DNA from: Pseudomonadota bacterium
GTDB taxonomy: Bacteria > Desulfobacterota > Syntrophorhabdia > Syntrophorhabdales > Syntrophorhabdaceae
Length of the DNA: 39,891 bases
Direction of reading: 5' to 3'
Assembly: GCA_026388245.1 (NCBI GenBank)
Contig: JAPLKD010000063.1
Coordinates: forward strand, 1 to 39,891
This document shows, piece after piece, positions 17,112 to 25,486 of the stretch (position 1 is its first letter; each line of letters begins with the position of its first letter). A program made the position numbers and the translations under genes. The notes beneath the pieces are model-generated. The model was not told the DNA's origin, ran no database searches, and was given only the letters and a program-made list of their open reading frames with translations.

Positions 17112-18051
17112 ACACATTATTGACAATGGAAAAAAGTTCTTAATTACAACTCACATAGACCCTGATGGTGATGCGCTTGGCTCTGCATTATCGATGCATT
17201 GGGTACTGGAATCACTTGGCAAAAAGTCTGTTGTATACTTAAAAGATCAAATACCGTACCGCTATAAATTTCTCCCTGCGCCCTCCTCGATAACCCACGA
17301 GTTACCAAAGGACCGGTTTGACGCCATCTTCGTTCTCGATTGCGGGAACCTCTTCAGGGTTGGAGATGGATATGAAAAGTTGAGGGAACTGGGAACAATC
17401 ATTAATATTGACCATCATGATACAAATGAAACCTTTGGTGAGATAAATTTAATCAACACGGGGGCATGTTCAACGGCTGAAGTCATATACGGGCTTTTTC
17501 ATTCATTACATGTTCCGTTAAGTTACAAAATGGCAATAAATATATATACTGCAATCTTTACCGATACAGGCTCTTTCAGATATGAAAACACAAATTCAAG
17601 CGCATTTCTCATTTGCGAAGAGATGTTACGACTCGGTGTAAGTCCTTCTTATGTATCGCAGATGGTATATGAAAATCATCCAAAAGAGAGGTTCCGCTTA
17701 TTCGGCCTGATCCTCACAACACTGGAGACATACGACGAGGACAGGATTGCAATAGCATGTGTCACACAGGAGATGTTCAAAAAGACGGGGACATCAAGGG
17801 AACATTCAGACGGATTTGTTGAAACCCTGAGGGAAATTAAAGGTATCGAAGTAGCAGTGCTCTTAAGAGAACTCGACAGCAATAAATATAAAGCGAGCAT
17901 GAGGGCAAAAGGAAATGTGGATGTCGCCCGTATATGCAATGTTTTCGGTGGCGGTGGCCACAAAAGTGCTGCAGGCTGCACAATCGACGGGAACATCGAA
18001 GAAGTAAAAGTGAAAATAAAAGGGGCATTGAGCATAGAGGCGGATATTTGA
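17095..18051 (+). CDS. nrnA: DHH/DHHA1 phosphoesterase (NrnA-like)
   Basis: The 318-aa product has the DHH-family motifs THIDPDGDALGS (19-30), VLDCGN (80-85), the DHH triad at 106-108 (NIDHHDTN), and the DHHA1 motif GGGGHKSAAG (about 285-294). In this operon position the protein is generally an NrnA-type nanoRNase/pAp phosphatase that degrades short oligonucleotides and 3'-phosphoadenosine 5'-phosphate with Mn2+. It overlaps rbfA and precedes truB. Confidence 0.93.
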   Translation: MFQKIKHIIDNGKKFLITTHIDPDGDALGSALSMHWVLESLGKKSVVYLKDQIPYRYKFLPAPSSITHELPKDRFDAIFVLDCGNLFRVGDGYEKLRELGTIINIDHHDTNETFGEINLINTGACSTAEVIYGLFHSLHVPLSYKMAINIYTAIFTDTGSFRYENTNSSAFLICEEMLRLGVSPSYVSQMVYENHPKERFRLFGLILTTLETYDEDRIAIACVTQEMFKKTGTSREHSDGFVETLREIKGIEVAVLLRELDSNKYKASMRAKGNVDVARICNVFGGGGHKSAAGCTIDGNIEEVKVKIKGALSIEADI

Positions 18052-18070
18052 ACCTTGAACGGTGTTACTT

Positions 18071-18955
18071 ATGAACGGTTTTCTCATAGTGGACAAAAAC
18101 ACAGGTATGTCATCCTACGATGTGATCAGGAGACTGAAACGAATCTCCTCATTTAAAAAGATCGGTTATATAGGGACACTCGACAGGAATGCCACCGGAG
18201 TGCTGCCGGTAGCCATCAATGAAGGGGTAAAACTGATACCGTTTTTTGAAAATGTAGAAAAGGCCTACAGGGCACGATTCCTTTTAGGCGTCACTACAGA
18301 CACATATGACATTGAAGGAAAAGTGCTTACAGAGATAAATCCGGAAAAATTTGAATACGCTACTATAAAAAATATATTGAATAAATATACCGGAAAAATA
18401 ACACAGCAGGTGCCCCTCTATTCATCAAAAAAGATTCACAGAAAACCCCTCTACAAGCTGGTAAGGCAGGGGATTCAGGTAGAGGCGCCTGAAAAGGAAG
18501 TTGAGATATTCAGCATAGAACTGCTTGATTACTCACACCCCTATGTGGATATCCATGTTACGTGCTCCAAGGGCACTTACATACGATCACTTGCAAATGA
18601 TTTCGGGACAGAACTGGGGTGTGGCGCTACCCTCTATTCCCTGAAGAGAACCCTTCACGGGGAGTTTAATGACCAGATGGGCGTCAACATAGAAAATATT
18701 AAAAATAAAGAAGATTTATTAAAGTGTTTAATATCCTTAGAAAATGTTTTACAATCTTTCAAGGAAATTTTTGTGGAAGAGGCGCTGGAAAGATTTCTGA
18801 AAAATGGAATGCCGGTGCCCCTGCTCAACAATGCGAGGGAATGGAAGAATGGGCAATTTGCAAAAATGTTGAATAAAAAGGGTGAACTGATCGGAATCGG
18901 CATGGTTGATACGGCTTCAAAAACGGTTAAAATAAAAAGATTGATCAAAAATTAA
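18071..18955 (+). CDS. truB: tRNA pseudouridine-55 synthase TruB
   Basis: The 294-aa product ([20 protein letters not shown]) has the catalytic segment [13 protein letters not shown] with D38, which isomerises U55 in the tRNA T-loop. The family usually reads GHTGTLDPxATG; here it is [12 protein letters not shown], so H, T and P are replaced while the Asp is kept. The later [17 protein letters not shown] is typical. An alternative GTG start at 18062 would add three residues; neither has a strong ribosome site. A C-terminal PUA-like portion is present. Confidence 0.93.
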   Translation: MNGFLIVDKNTGMSSYDVIRRLKRISSFKKIGYIGTLDRNATGVLPVAINEGVKLIPFFENVEKAYRARFLLGVTTDTYDIEGKVLTEINPEKFEYATIKNILNKYTGKITQQVPLYSSKKIHRKPLYKLVRQGIQVEAPEKEVEIFSIELLDYSHPYVDIHVTCSKGTYIRSLANDFGTELGCGATLYSLKRTLHGEFNDQMGVNIENIKNKEDLLKCLISLENVLQSFKEIFVEEALERFLKNGMPVPLLNNAREWKNGQFAKMLNKKGELIGIGMVDTASKTVKIKRLIKN

Positions 18956-18966
18956 GGAGGATTTAC

Positions 18967-19236
18967 ATGTCTTTACGCAGTACTGAGAAAAAAACGATTG
19001 TTGAAGGATTCAGGGTCCACGAAAAGGATACCGGCTCTCCTGAGGTTCAGATCGCACTCCTTACTGAAAGGATAAAATCGCTTACTGAACATTTCAAAAA
19101 GTTCTCTAATGATCACAATTCGAGAAGAGGACTGCTTATTATTGTTGGCACCAGGAGAAGGCTGCTCAATTACTTAAAGGCAAAAAATGTTGACAGGTAT
19201 AAAAAGGTTATTGAAAGGCTTGGCTTAAGAAAATAA
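18967..19236 (+). CDS. rpsO: 30S ribosomal protein S15
   Basis: The 89-aa product is full-length S15 with the hallmark [36 protein letters not shown] and the C-terminal [13 protein letters not shown]. It binds the central domain of 16S rRNA. ATG is preceded by AAGGAGG, the strongest ribosome site in the operon, fitting high expression. It is followed by pnp after 27 bp, the classical rpsO-pnp pair. Confidence 0.98.
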   Translation: MSLRSTEKKTIVEGFRVHEKDTGSPEVQIALLTERIKSLTEHFKKFSNDHNSRRGLLIIVGTRRRLLNYLKAKNVDRYKKVIERLGLRK

Positions 19237-19263
19237 ATTTAACTAAATTAAAGGAAAACATTT

Positions 19264-21351
19264 ATGAAAGACAGCATTACGATTGATTACGCAGGGAGAC
19301 CGCTGACAATAAGCACAGGTGGACTCGCAAAGCAGGCAGATGGGAGCGTGCTGGTACAATACGGTGATACCGTGGTCCTCGTCACGGTTGTGTCTGATAA
19401 AAAAGGGTCTGACAGAGACTTTCTGCCCCTCACAGTGAACTACCAGGAAATGTTTTACGCAGCGGGAAAATTCCCGGGTGGATTCTTCAAAAGGGAAGGC
19501 AGGCCATCGGACAGGGAAGTGCTCATGTCCCGCCTCATAGATAGGTCAATACGGCCGTTATTCCCGAAAAATTTCAGGCATGAAACACAAGTTATTGCAA
19601 CAGTGTATTCGGCTGATCAGGAAAACGACCCTTCGTTACTCGGCATGTTGGGAGCCTCATGCGCCCTCACAATATCACAGATACCCTTTGACGGACCCCT
19701 CGCAGGCATTAAAGTAGGGCGAAAGAACGGTTCGTTTATTGTAAACCCCACCATTGAAGATATGGAAGAAAGCGATATTGACATAATCATAGCAGCAAAA
19801 AAAGAAGCAATACTCATGGTAGAAGGCGCAACAAAGTTCGTAAACGGAAATGACCTCATTGAGGCAATCCATTTTGGTCACCAGAGTATTTTGCCATTAA
19901 TTGAATGCCAGGAGCAACTAAGGGAAAAACAGGGGAAAGAAAAATGGCCCGTAAAGGTTGAGGAAAACCTTGATGGATTGAAGGAAGAACTGAAAGGGAA
20001 AATTGAAAAAGAGCTTCTCGAAGCCTTTGCCATACCTGCTAAAAGAACGAGAAACGATAGGGAGAACGAGATCTTCGAAAAACTTGTGCCGGATTATACA
20101 CATATCGAGGGTTCCCTTTTACTTGAGGCCTTTGAAGGCATTACAAAAGACCTTTCAAGACAACAATTAATCACAACAGGGAAAAGGATAGACGGGAGGG
20201 CACCTGACGAGATACGCAAAATTACGTGCGACGTGGGTATACTCCCAAGAACACACGGTTCGGCTCTCTTTACGAGAGGTGAAACACAGGCACTTGCCGT
20301 AACAACCTTCGGCACTTCGGAAGATGAACAGAGGATCGAACCTTTACAGGGAGGGGAATCTTCGAAATCATTCATGCTTCACTATAACTTCCTTCCTTTT
20401 TCGACTGGTGAAGCAAAAATGCTTCGTGGACCATCAAGGAGAGAAATTGGTCATGGCAATCTTGCCGAAAGGGCTCTTACCCCTATTCTCCCCCCTAAAG
20501 ATGATTTTCCTTACACAATACGGATAGTCTCTGAGATCCTCGAATCAAACGGCTCTTCATCAATGGCTACCGTATGCGCCGGATGTCTCTCTCTCATGGA
20601 TGCAGGGGTACCAATCAAGGAACCGGTGGCAGGCATTGCCATGGGTCTTGTAAAAGATAATGACACGGAAATCGTTCTGTCAGACATCCTGGGCGACGAA
20701 GACCACCTCGGCGATATGGATTTCAAGATTGCCGGTTCAAAAAACGGTATTACCGCAATCCAGATGGACATAAAAATCAAGGGTATAACAAAAGAAACTA
20801 TGTCAAAGGCAGTCATTCAGGGGCAGCAGGGAATAGAAAAGATTCTCAACATTATGGCTGAAACACTGAGCACGCCGAGAGATACCTTGTCCCTTTATGC
20901 ACCAAGGATGTATACAATAAAAATAAGGCCCGAAAAGATACGGGATGTTATAGGCCCCGGCGGTAAGATTATAAGGGGCATCATTGAACAAACCGGCGTC
21001 AAAATAGACATTGAAGATTCGGGCATCGTGAGAATCGTCTCGCCCGATGTAGACTCTGCGAATAATGCAATCGAGATTATCAAGAAACTTACAAAAGAGG
21101 CTGAACTGGGCGCAATCTATCTCGGCAAGGTAAAAAAGGTACTCGATGCCGGTGTTATTGTAGAAATACTGCCGGGTGCTGACGGCTTTGTCCATATAAG
21201 TCAACTTTCTGACGGTTATATCAAGAAAACTTCAGACGTCGCAAAAGAAGGCGATGAGTTTATGGTAAAGGTAATCGACATCGAACAGAACGGAAGGATT
21301 AAGCTATCGCGAAAAGCGGTACTCATGGAGCAAAAAGGACAGGAAACGTAA
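19264..21351 (+). CDS. pnp: Polyribonucleotide nucleotidyltransferase
   Basis: The 695-aa PNPase has two RNase PH domains (1 to about 140 and about 310-540), a helical linker, a KH domain with GPGGK (563-567) and a C-terminal S1 domain from about 615 (GAIYLGKVKKVLDAGVIVEI). The active-site segment ILGDEDHLGDMDFKIAG (about 474-490) retains the catalytic aspartates, and the FFKREGRPSDREVLMSRLID region is typical. It performs phosphorolytic 3'-5' RNA decay as a trimer. Length and motifs are intact. Confidence 0.98.
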   Translation: MKDSITIDYAGRPLTISTGGLAKQADGSVLVQYGDTVVLVTVVSDKKGSDRDFLPLTVNYQEMFYAAGKFPGGFFKREGRPSDREVLMSRLIDRSIRPLFPKNFRHETQVIATVYSADQENDPSLLGMLGASCALTISQIPFDGPLAGIKVGRKNGSFIVNPTIEDMEESDIDIIIAAKKEAILMVEGATKFVNGNDLIEAIHFGHQSILPLIECQEQLREKQGKEKWPVKVEENLDGLKEELKGKIEKELLEAFAIPAKRTRNDRENEIFEKLVPDYTHIEGSLLLEAFEGITKDLSRQQLITTGKRIDGRAPDEIRKITCDVGILPRTHGSALFTRGETQALAVTTFGTSEDEQRIEPLQGGESSKSFMLHYNFLPFSTGEAKMLRGPSRREIGHGNLAERALTPILPPKDDFPYTIRIVSEILESNGSSSMATVCAGCLSLMDAGVPIKEPVAGIAMGLVKDNDTEIVLSDILGDEDHLGDMDFKIAGSKNGITAIQMDIKIKGITKETMSKAVIQGQQGIEKILNIMAETLSTPRDTLSLYAPRMYTIKIRPEKIRDVIGPGGKIIRGIIEQTGVKIDIEDSGIVRIVSPDVDSANNAIEIIKKLTKEAELGAIYLGKVKKVLDAGVIVEILPGADGFVHISQLSDGYIKKTSDVAKEGDEFMVKVIDIEQNGRIKLSRKAVLMEQKGQET

Positions 21352-21405
21352 ACATAATCAGTTCGGATCATAGTTCAAGCTACTTTAAAAGGATGATAAT
21401 TATTA

Positions 21406-22665
21406 ATGTACAATAAAACTGTTCTTGATAACGGAATTACTGTTGTAACCGAATCTATCTCGTACTTTTCAACCGTATCACTGGGCTTGTGGTGGAAAAC
21501 AGGTGGCAGGTACGAAAGCCTCTCGAATAACGGCATATCACATTTCATAGAGCACATGCTCTTCAAGGGGACCCGGAAGAGAACCGCATTTGATATTGCG
21601 AAGGAGATCGATGCCGTTGGTGGCGCTATAAATGCCTTCACCGGAAAAGAATACACCTGCCTTTATGCAAGGGTACTGAGGAAGGATACTAACCTTGCAC
21701 TTGATGTTCTCTCCGACATGTATAAATACTCGCTCTTCAATGAAGAAGACATAGAGAAGGAAAAATATGTGATTGCCCAGGAAATCAAGATGATAGAGGA
21801 TAATCCGGAGGAATATATTTATGATATGTTCAATGCATCGTATTATAAAGATCACTCACTGGGCATGACGATTCTCGGGAAAGAAGAAAACATTGAACAA
21901 TTTACAAAAGACAGGCTTTTGGAGCATTTTTATTCCCATTATTCTCCGGACTGCCTGATTATCACTGCAACAGGCAGGATTAATCATGATAATTTCGTTA
22001 ATAAGATCGATGGCTTATTCCACGATTTAAAAACTCCGGGCGCACAGAAACAATTATTAGATAAGCCTGTTCCCCATAAGAGCCTGGATGTCTTCGAAAG
22101 AGACCTTGAACATATCTATCTTTGTCTTGGCACGGACGGTGCAAGCCAGGTGGATAGGAAAAGGTATTGCCTTTACGCACTCAATGCCATTATCGGCGGG
22201 AGCATGAGTTCACACCTCTTTCAGGAAATAAGGGAAAACAGGGGCCTTGTATATAGCATATATTCCTATGTGAATTGCTACCATGACACAGGCACCTTCG
22301 GAATCTCCACTTCCACCTCTGAGGAATTTATCGAAGAAGTCCTTGGTCTTGTCAAAGCAGAGATCGTAAGGATACGGGATCATGGTATAAGTGATGCCGA
22401 GATCGCCTTCTCAAAGGAGCATATTAAGGGAAATTTGTTTATATCCCTGGAAAGCTCAGAGGCCAGGATGGGCAGGCTCGCAAAGAATGAGATTTACTTT
22501 GGAGGTTACATAGCCCTGAGAGAAACATTACATGAAATAGATAATATAAAGAAATCCGATGTTGATGAAATAGGCAATGAAATTTTTAAAAACCCCGGTG
22601 ATATCCCGCTTACGATTCTCGGCAAAACAGATAAAGAACGCGTCTCAAAAATATGGAAAGACTAA
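21406..22665 (+). CDS. M16 family zinc metallopeptidase
   Basis: The 419-aa pitrilysin-family protein has the inverted zinc motif HFIEH (H46, E49, H50) with the third ligand probably E126 (AQEIKMIEDNPEEY). The second, inactive half (ENRGLVYSIYSYVNCYHDTG) is conserved too. It lacks a signal peptide, so it is cytosolic and resembles the processing-protease-like proteins found next to pnp and dut in many bacteria. The natural substrate is not known. The end overlaps the dut start by 13 nt. A TATTA-ATG start lies 54 bp after pnp. Confidence 0.93.
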   Translation: MYNKTVLDNGITVVTESISYFSTVSLGLWWKTGGRYESLSNNGISHFIEHMLFKGTRKRTAFDIAKEIDAVGGAINAFTGKEYTCLYARVLRKDTNLALDVLSDMYKYSLFNEEDIEKEKYVIAQEIKMIEDNPEEYIYDMFNASYYKDHSLGMTILGKEENIEQFTKDRLLEHFYSHYSPDCLIITATGRINHDNFVNKIDGLFHDLKTPGAQKQLLDKPVPHKSLDVFERDLEHIYLCLGTDGASQVDRKRYCLYALNAIIGGSMSSHLFQEIRENRGLVYSIYSYVNCYHDTGTFGISTSTSEEFIEEVLGLVKAEIVRIRDHGISDAEIAFSKEHIKGNLFISLESSEARMGRLAKNEIYFGGYIALRETLHEIDNIKKSDVDEIGNEIFKNPGDIPLTILGKTDKERVSKIWKD

Positions 22666-23123
22666 AGGTTTTAATTTCAAAGAAGGAAGGAGCACAGCTT
22701 CCTGCATATGAGACCATTGCATCGGCGGGCATGGACCTTGTCGCTTTTCTGGATGAACCCATTGTATTAAAACCCCGCGATAGGGCGCTGATTCCTACAG
22801 GTATTTATATTGGCATACCCGATGGATTTGAGGCGGAAATAAGACCAAGGAGCGGTCTTGCATTCAGACATGGCGTGACAATCCTCAATACGCCCGGGAC
22901 AATTGACAGTGATTACAGGGGCGAAGTAAAGGTAATCCTCATCAACCTCGGAAACGAACAGTTTATCGTAAAAAATGGTGATAGAGTTGCCCAGATGGTA
23001 TTCAAGAATATCGTAAGGGGCAAATGGGAAGCCGTGGAAACCCTGACCGAAACAGAGAGAGGAAAAGGGGGATTCGGGTCAACAGGAGTGAATAATGCAG
23101 AAGGTAAGAAAGTAAGAAAGTAA
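22653..23123 (+). CDS. dut: dUTP diphosphatase
   Basis: The 156-aa trimeric dUTPase shows all five family motifs: SAGMDLVA, RPRSGLAFRHG, GTIDSDYRGEVKV (uracil-binding hairpin), RVAQMVF and the C-terminal P-loop-like GKGGFGSTG. It hydrolyses dUTP to dUMP and PPi, limiting uracil in DNA and feeding thymidylate synthesis. It begins within the 3' end of the peptidase gene. A short Lys-rich tail (EGKKVRK) follows the last motif. Confidence 0.96.
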   Translation: MERLKVLISKKEGAQLPAYETIASAGMDLVAFLDEPIVLKPRDRALIPTGIYIGIPDGFEAEIRPRSGLAFRHGVTILNTPGTIDSDYRGEVKVILINLGNEQFIVKNGDRVAQMVFKNIVRGKWEAVETLTETERGKGGFGSTGVNNAEGKKVRK

Positions 23124-23140
23124 GAAGTCAACCGGATACG

Positions 23141-24001
23141 ATGAACCTTTATGCCTGCCTCGATAATTTCATAAGTTATCTCACCGCAGAACGCGGCGCC
23201 TCACCACATACCATAGAAGCATACAACAGGGATATTCTCCACTTTATAAAATTTCTTGAAGATAGCTCTCTTGATGTGTTCCAGCGAGAAAATGCTGAAA
23301 GATATATGGGTCATTTAAAAGAAGGGGGCAAAAAAACGCGGAGCATCGTCAGGGCATTCTCAGCAATCAGGAGCTTCTTCAGCTTCCTCATTGCCGATGG
23401 CAAAATCACCCACAATCCCCTCCAAGATATTGAAATTCCGAAATATCAACCACCCATACCTGATGTTTTGAGTGAACAGGAAATGGTGGCGCTTATTCAG
23501 CAGCCTGAAGGTTCAAAAACCTCCCTGAGGGATAAAACGATACTTGAACTGCTCTATGCAACAGGATTAAGGGTTTCGGAGCTTATTCAGCTCAAAAAGA
23601 GTGATGTCAACTTAGAAGGCGGCTTCCTCATTGCATCAGGCAAGAGGTCAAAGGAAAGGGTTGTGCCCATCGGTGAATATTCAAGACAGGCAACCATGGG
23701 GTATCTCGAGAAAGAAAAACCTAAAGGAATCTTTCTATTCCCCAATAAAACAGGCGGCAAGCTCACGAGGCAGGCCATATGGAAGCTCATAAAAAAATAC
23801 AGCTCCAGGATAGAGAAGTTCAATGTTTCTCCTCACACCATAAGGCATACTTTTGCAACACACATCCTTGAAGGGGGGGCAGATCTCAGGTCAGTTCAGA
23901 TCCTGCTCGGACATGAAGATATCTCAACAACACAGATATATACACATGTGGACAAGAAAAGGCTTAAAGAGGTTCATAAAAAATTTCATCCAAGAGGGTA
24001 A
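23141..24001 (+). CDS. Tyrosine recombinase XerC/XerD type
   Basis: The 286-aa product has an N-terminal SAM-like core-binding domain (1 to about 95) and a catalytic domain with R144 (ATGLRVSEL), a likely K168 (SGKRSK), H232 and R235 (PHTIRHTFATHIL), H258 (LLGHEDIS) and nucleophile Y267 (TTQIYTHV). Size and chromosomal context beside housekeeping genes suggest the chromosome-dimer-resolution recombinase rather than an integrase of a mobile element. Whether XerC or XerD cannot be decided. ATG 23141 has only weak ribosome-site sequence. Confidence 0.93.
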   Translation: MNLYACLDNFISYLTAERGASPHTIEAYNRDILHFIKFLEDSSLDVFQRENAERYMGHLKEGGKKTRSIVRAFSAIRSFFSFLIADGKITHNPLQDIEIPKYQPPIPDVLSEQEMVALIQQPEGSKTSLRDKTILELLYATGLRVSELIQLKKSDVNLEGGFLIASGKRSKERVVPIGEYSRQATMGYLEKEKPKGIFLFPNKTGGKLTRQAIWKLIKKYSSRIEKFNVSPHTIRHTFATHILEGGADLRSVQILLGHEDISTTQIYTHVDKKRLKEVHKKFHPRG

Positions 24002-24084
24002 GGCAGGGAAAGGTACAGGCTGAAGGGGAGTAGCCGAAGTTGCGAAGATGCGAAGATAGCGGAAGGGGAGAGCAGATGAAGGCA

Positions 24085-24098
24085 GTGAATAGTGAATT
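24085..24098. repeat. GTGAATA heptad pair
   Basis: GTGAATA (24085-24091) and GTGAATT (24092-24098), two units of the array seen at 4318-4345. Octamer-like TGCGAAGA repeats precede it near 24041. Confidence 0.6.
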
Positions 24099-24173
24099 TT
24101 GGATAGTAAATGAAAAATCTTCTTTTAACAGGGATAACATCGGATACATACGGATGAGAACCTTAAAGAGCTA

Positions 24174-24210
24174 CTGACCCGAATCGTGATACTTCGGCGA
24201 TTCAGGTCAG
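24174..24210. repeat. Imperfect hairpin
   Basis: CTGACC (24174-24179) and GAATCG (24181-24186) face CGATTC (24198-24203) and GGTCAG (24205-24210), a 12-bp stem with one internal mismatch and an 11-nt loop. It directly precedes the terminator-like hairpin at 24211. Confidence 0.55.
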
Positions 24211-24250
24211 ACACATCATTCCCTTCGGGGATATTATGTGTTTATTTTTT
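24211..24250 (+). terminator. Terminator-like hairpin after the xer gene
   Basis: ACACAT..TCCC-TTCG-GGGA..ATGTGT (24211-24241) followed by TTTATTTTTT. A UUCG tetraloop caps the inner stem. It may end the long rimP-to-xer transcript. Confidence 0.5.
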
Positions 24251-24732
24251 ATGCGAAGTATGAGCATGGAACAGGAATTTTGTATGGAACCGGTGGGCGC
24301 GTTGAAGTGTGGACAACTTCCTGAAAGAGCGCCTCTGGCATTTATTGGTGGTATACTACATTTTATGCGGTATTCAACGGCGCAGTCATGAAGTTTTTGC
24401 TTGAGATCTTAAGGGAATTGAAACACTATAGATTTTATACGGAGGGTGGCAAACACACGCTTAGATTTGAGGTGCCTGCAAAAAGCAAGACCCCAATCTT
24501 TCTTCCTTGCATGGCGGATGTTAAGATTATTTAATCTCTATGAAGGTATGCCAAGCGAAACTACTCAAAGAGCTTGCGAGATAGCAAAATAGCGTTCAGG
24601 TCTCGTGGAATTATAACACTCAGAAAACTCCAATGGGATTTCTCATTGACAGCGAAACCCCATCTATCATATATTCACCTCATTGCAGCACACATTATAA
24701 TCGGCATTTTCAGCAGCAGGAGATAATTTTCT
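24251..24732. other. Gene-free region before the ECF operon
   Basis: It carries one copy of a 48-bp repeat (24276-24323, also at 39711-39758) and a 48-codon frame at 24388-24534 (MKFLLEILRELKHYRFY... ending DVKII) with no ribosome site and no recognised family. No known riboswitch class is recognisable upstream of the transporter. Confidence 0.45.
24276..24323 (+). repeat. 48-bp dispersed repeat, copy 1
   Basis: Starts AATTTTGTATGGAACC and ends GTGTGGACAACTTCCTG. Identical to 39711-39758 except one G/A difference. Probably an IS end or a repeat-family member of unknown type. Confidence 0.75.
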
Positions 24733-25479
24733 ATGGGTTATGCCTTTTCCATGTGGAAAAATACGCGTATGATCGTTCTGGTCGCTGTATGTGCGGCCAT
24801 TTATGCAGCGGCCCTCATTGCCTTTAAGACCGCCATACCCCTTATCCCGGGGATCACGGAGGTCCGTGTGGCCGGCATTTTCCTTGTCGTCTTCGGTTTT
24901 CTCTTCGGCCCGGCAGGGGCATGGGGACTCGCCTTCGGCAATCTTATGGGAGATCTATTCGGCGGCACCTTCGGGCCTGCATCACTGACAGGGTTCCTCG
25001 GCAATTTTCTCCAGGGATACCTCATCTATACCCTCTGGACAAACCTCGTACCCTTTGCAGATAAGGTTTACGAATGGAAGGTCAAAAGCCGGCGAAGCTG
25101 GATACGATATGTGATAATCACATGCATATCAAGCGCCGCGTCTGGAATTATCATTGCTGTAGCCGTAGATGCCCTCGGCGTTGTGCCCTACACGGTGCTC
25201 TCGAAGATAATTACCCTCAATAACAGTATCGGCGGGATAATAGGCGTATTCCTTCTCATTGCCGTATATGACATTACACGGGGTCAGCTTGGCCTTGTCT
25301 GGACCGATGTGATGGATGTGGAAGTCCCTGTAAGACGTCCGAGAGGTCCTTTGGGGGCATGGATCGTGACTGCGGGCGTGGCCCTCGGTCTTTTGTGCAA
25401 TCTCATCCCGGGGCTTCCCGTGAATGTTGCCAGCTGGTTGTCAGCGGGGATCATCATTCTCGGAAGCCTCCTTCTTTGA
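24733..25479 (+). CDS. ECF transporter S component (substrate-binding membrane protein)
   Basis: The 248-aa membrane protein has about six hydrophobic segments: MIVLVAVCAAIYAAALIAF, AGIFLVVFGFLFG, TGFLGNFLQGYLIYTLW, YVIITCISSAASGIIIAV, GGIIGVFLLIAVY and a C-terminal IVTAGVALGLLCNLI. The loop GAWGLAFGNLMGDLFGG is typical of S components of energy-coupling-factor transporters (membrane vitamin or metal importers). The substrate cannot be inferred and no riboswitch is seen upstream. It is the first gene of a complete S-A-T cluster, so this is likely a dedicated transporter. Shine-Dalgarno AGGAG lies about 12 nt before ATG. Confidence 0.8.
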   Translation: MGYAFSMWKNTRMIVLVAVCAAIYAAALIAFKTAIPLIPGITEVRVAGIFLVVFGFLFGPAGAWGLAFGNLMGDLFGGTFGPASLTGFLGNFLQGYLIYTLWTNLVPFADKVYEWKVKSRRSWIRYVIITCISSAASGIIIAVAVDALGVVPYTVLSKIITLNNSIGGIIGVFLLIAVYDITRGQLGLVWTDVMDVEVPVRRPRGPLGAWIVTAGVALGLLCNLIPGLPVNVASWLSAGIIILGSLLL

Positions 25480-25486
25480 TTCGTCC

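Noticed and set aside
24388-24534. 48-codon plus-strand frame before the ECF operon
   Set aside because: Reads protein-like but lacks a ribosome site and known family; kept only as a note in the region entry.
24540-24732. Riboswitch upstream of the ECF S component
   Set aside because: Checked for cobalamin, TPP, THF and preQ1 core words; none recognised, and no strong stem set was seen.
25424-25486. Upstream TTG start for the double ATPase
   Set aside because: It would overlap the S-component gene by 56 nt and add 21 low-quality residues; the ABC fold begins at ATG 25487.
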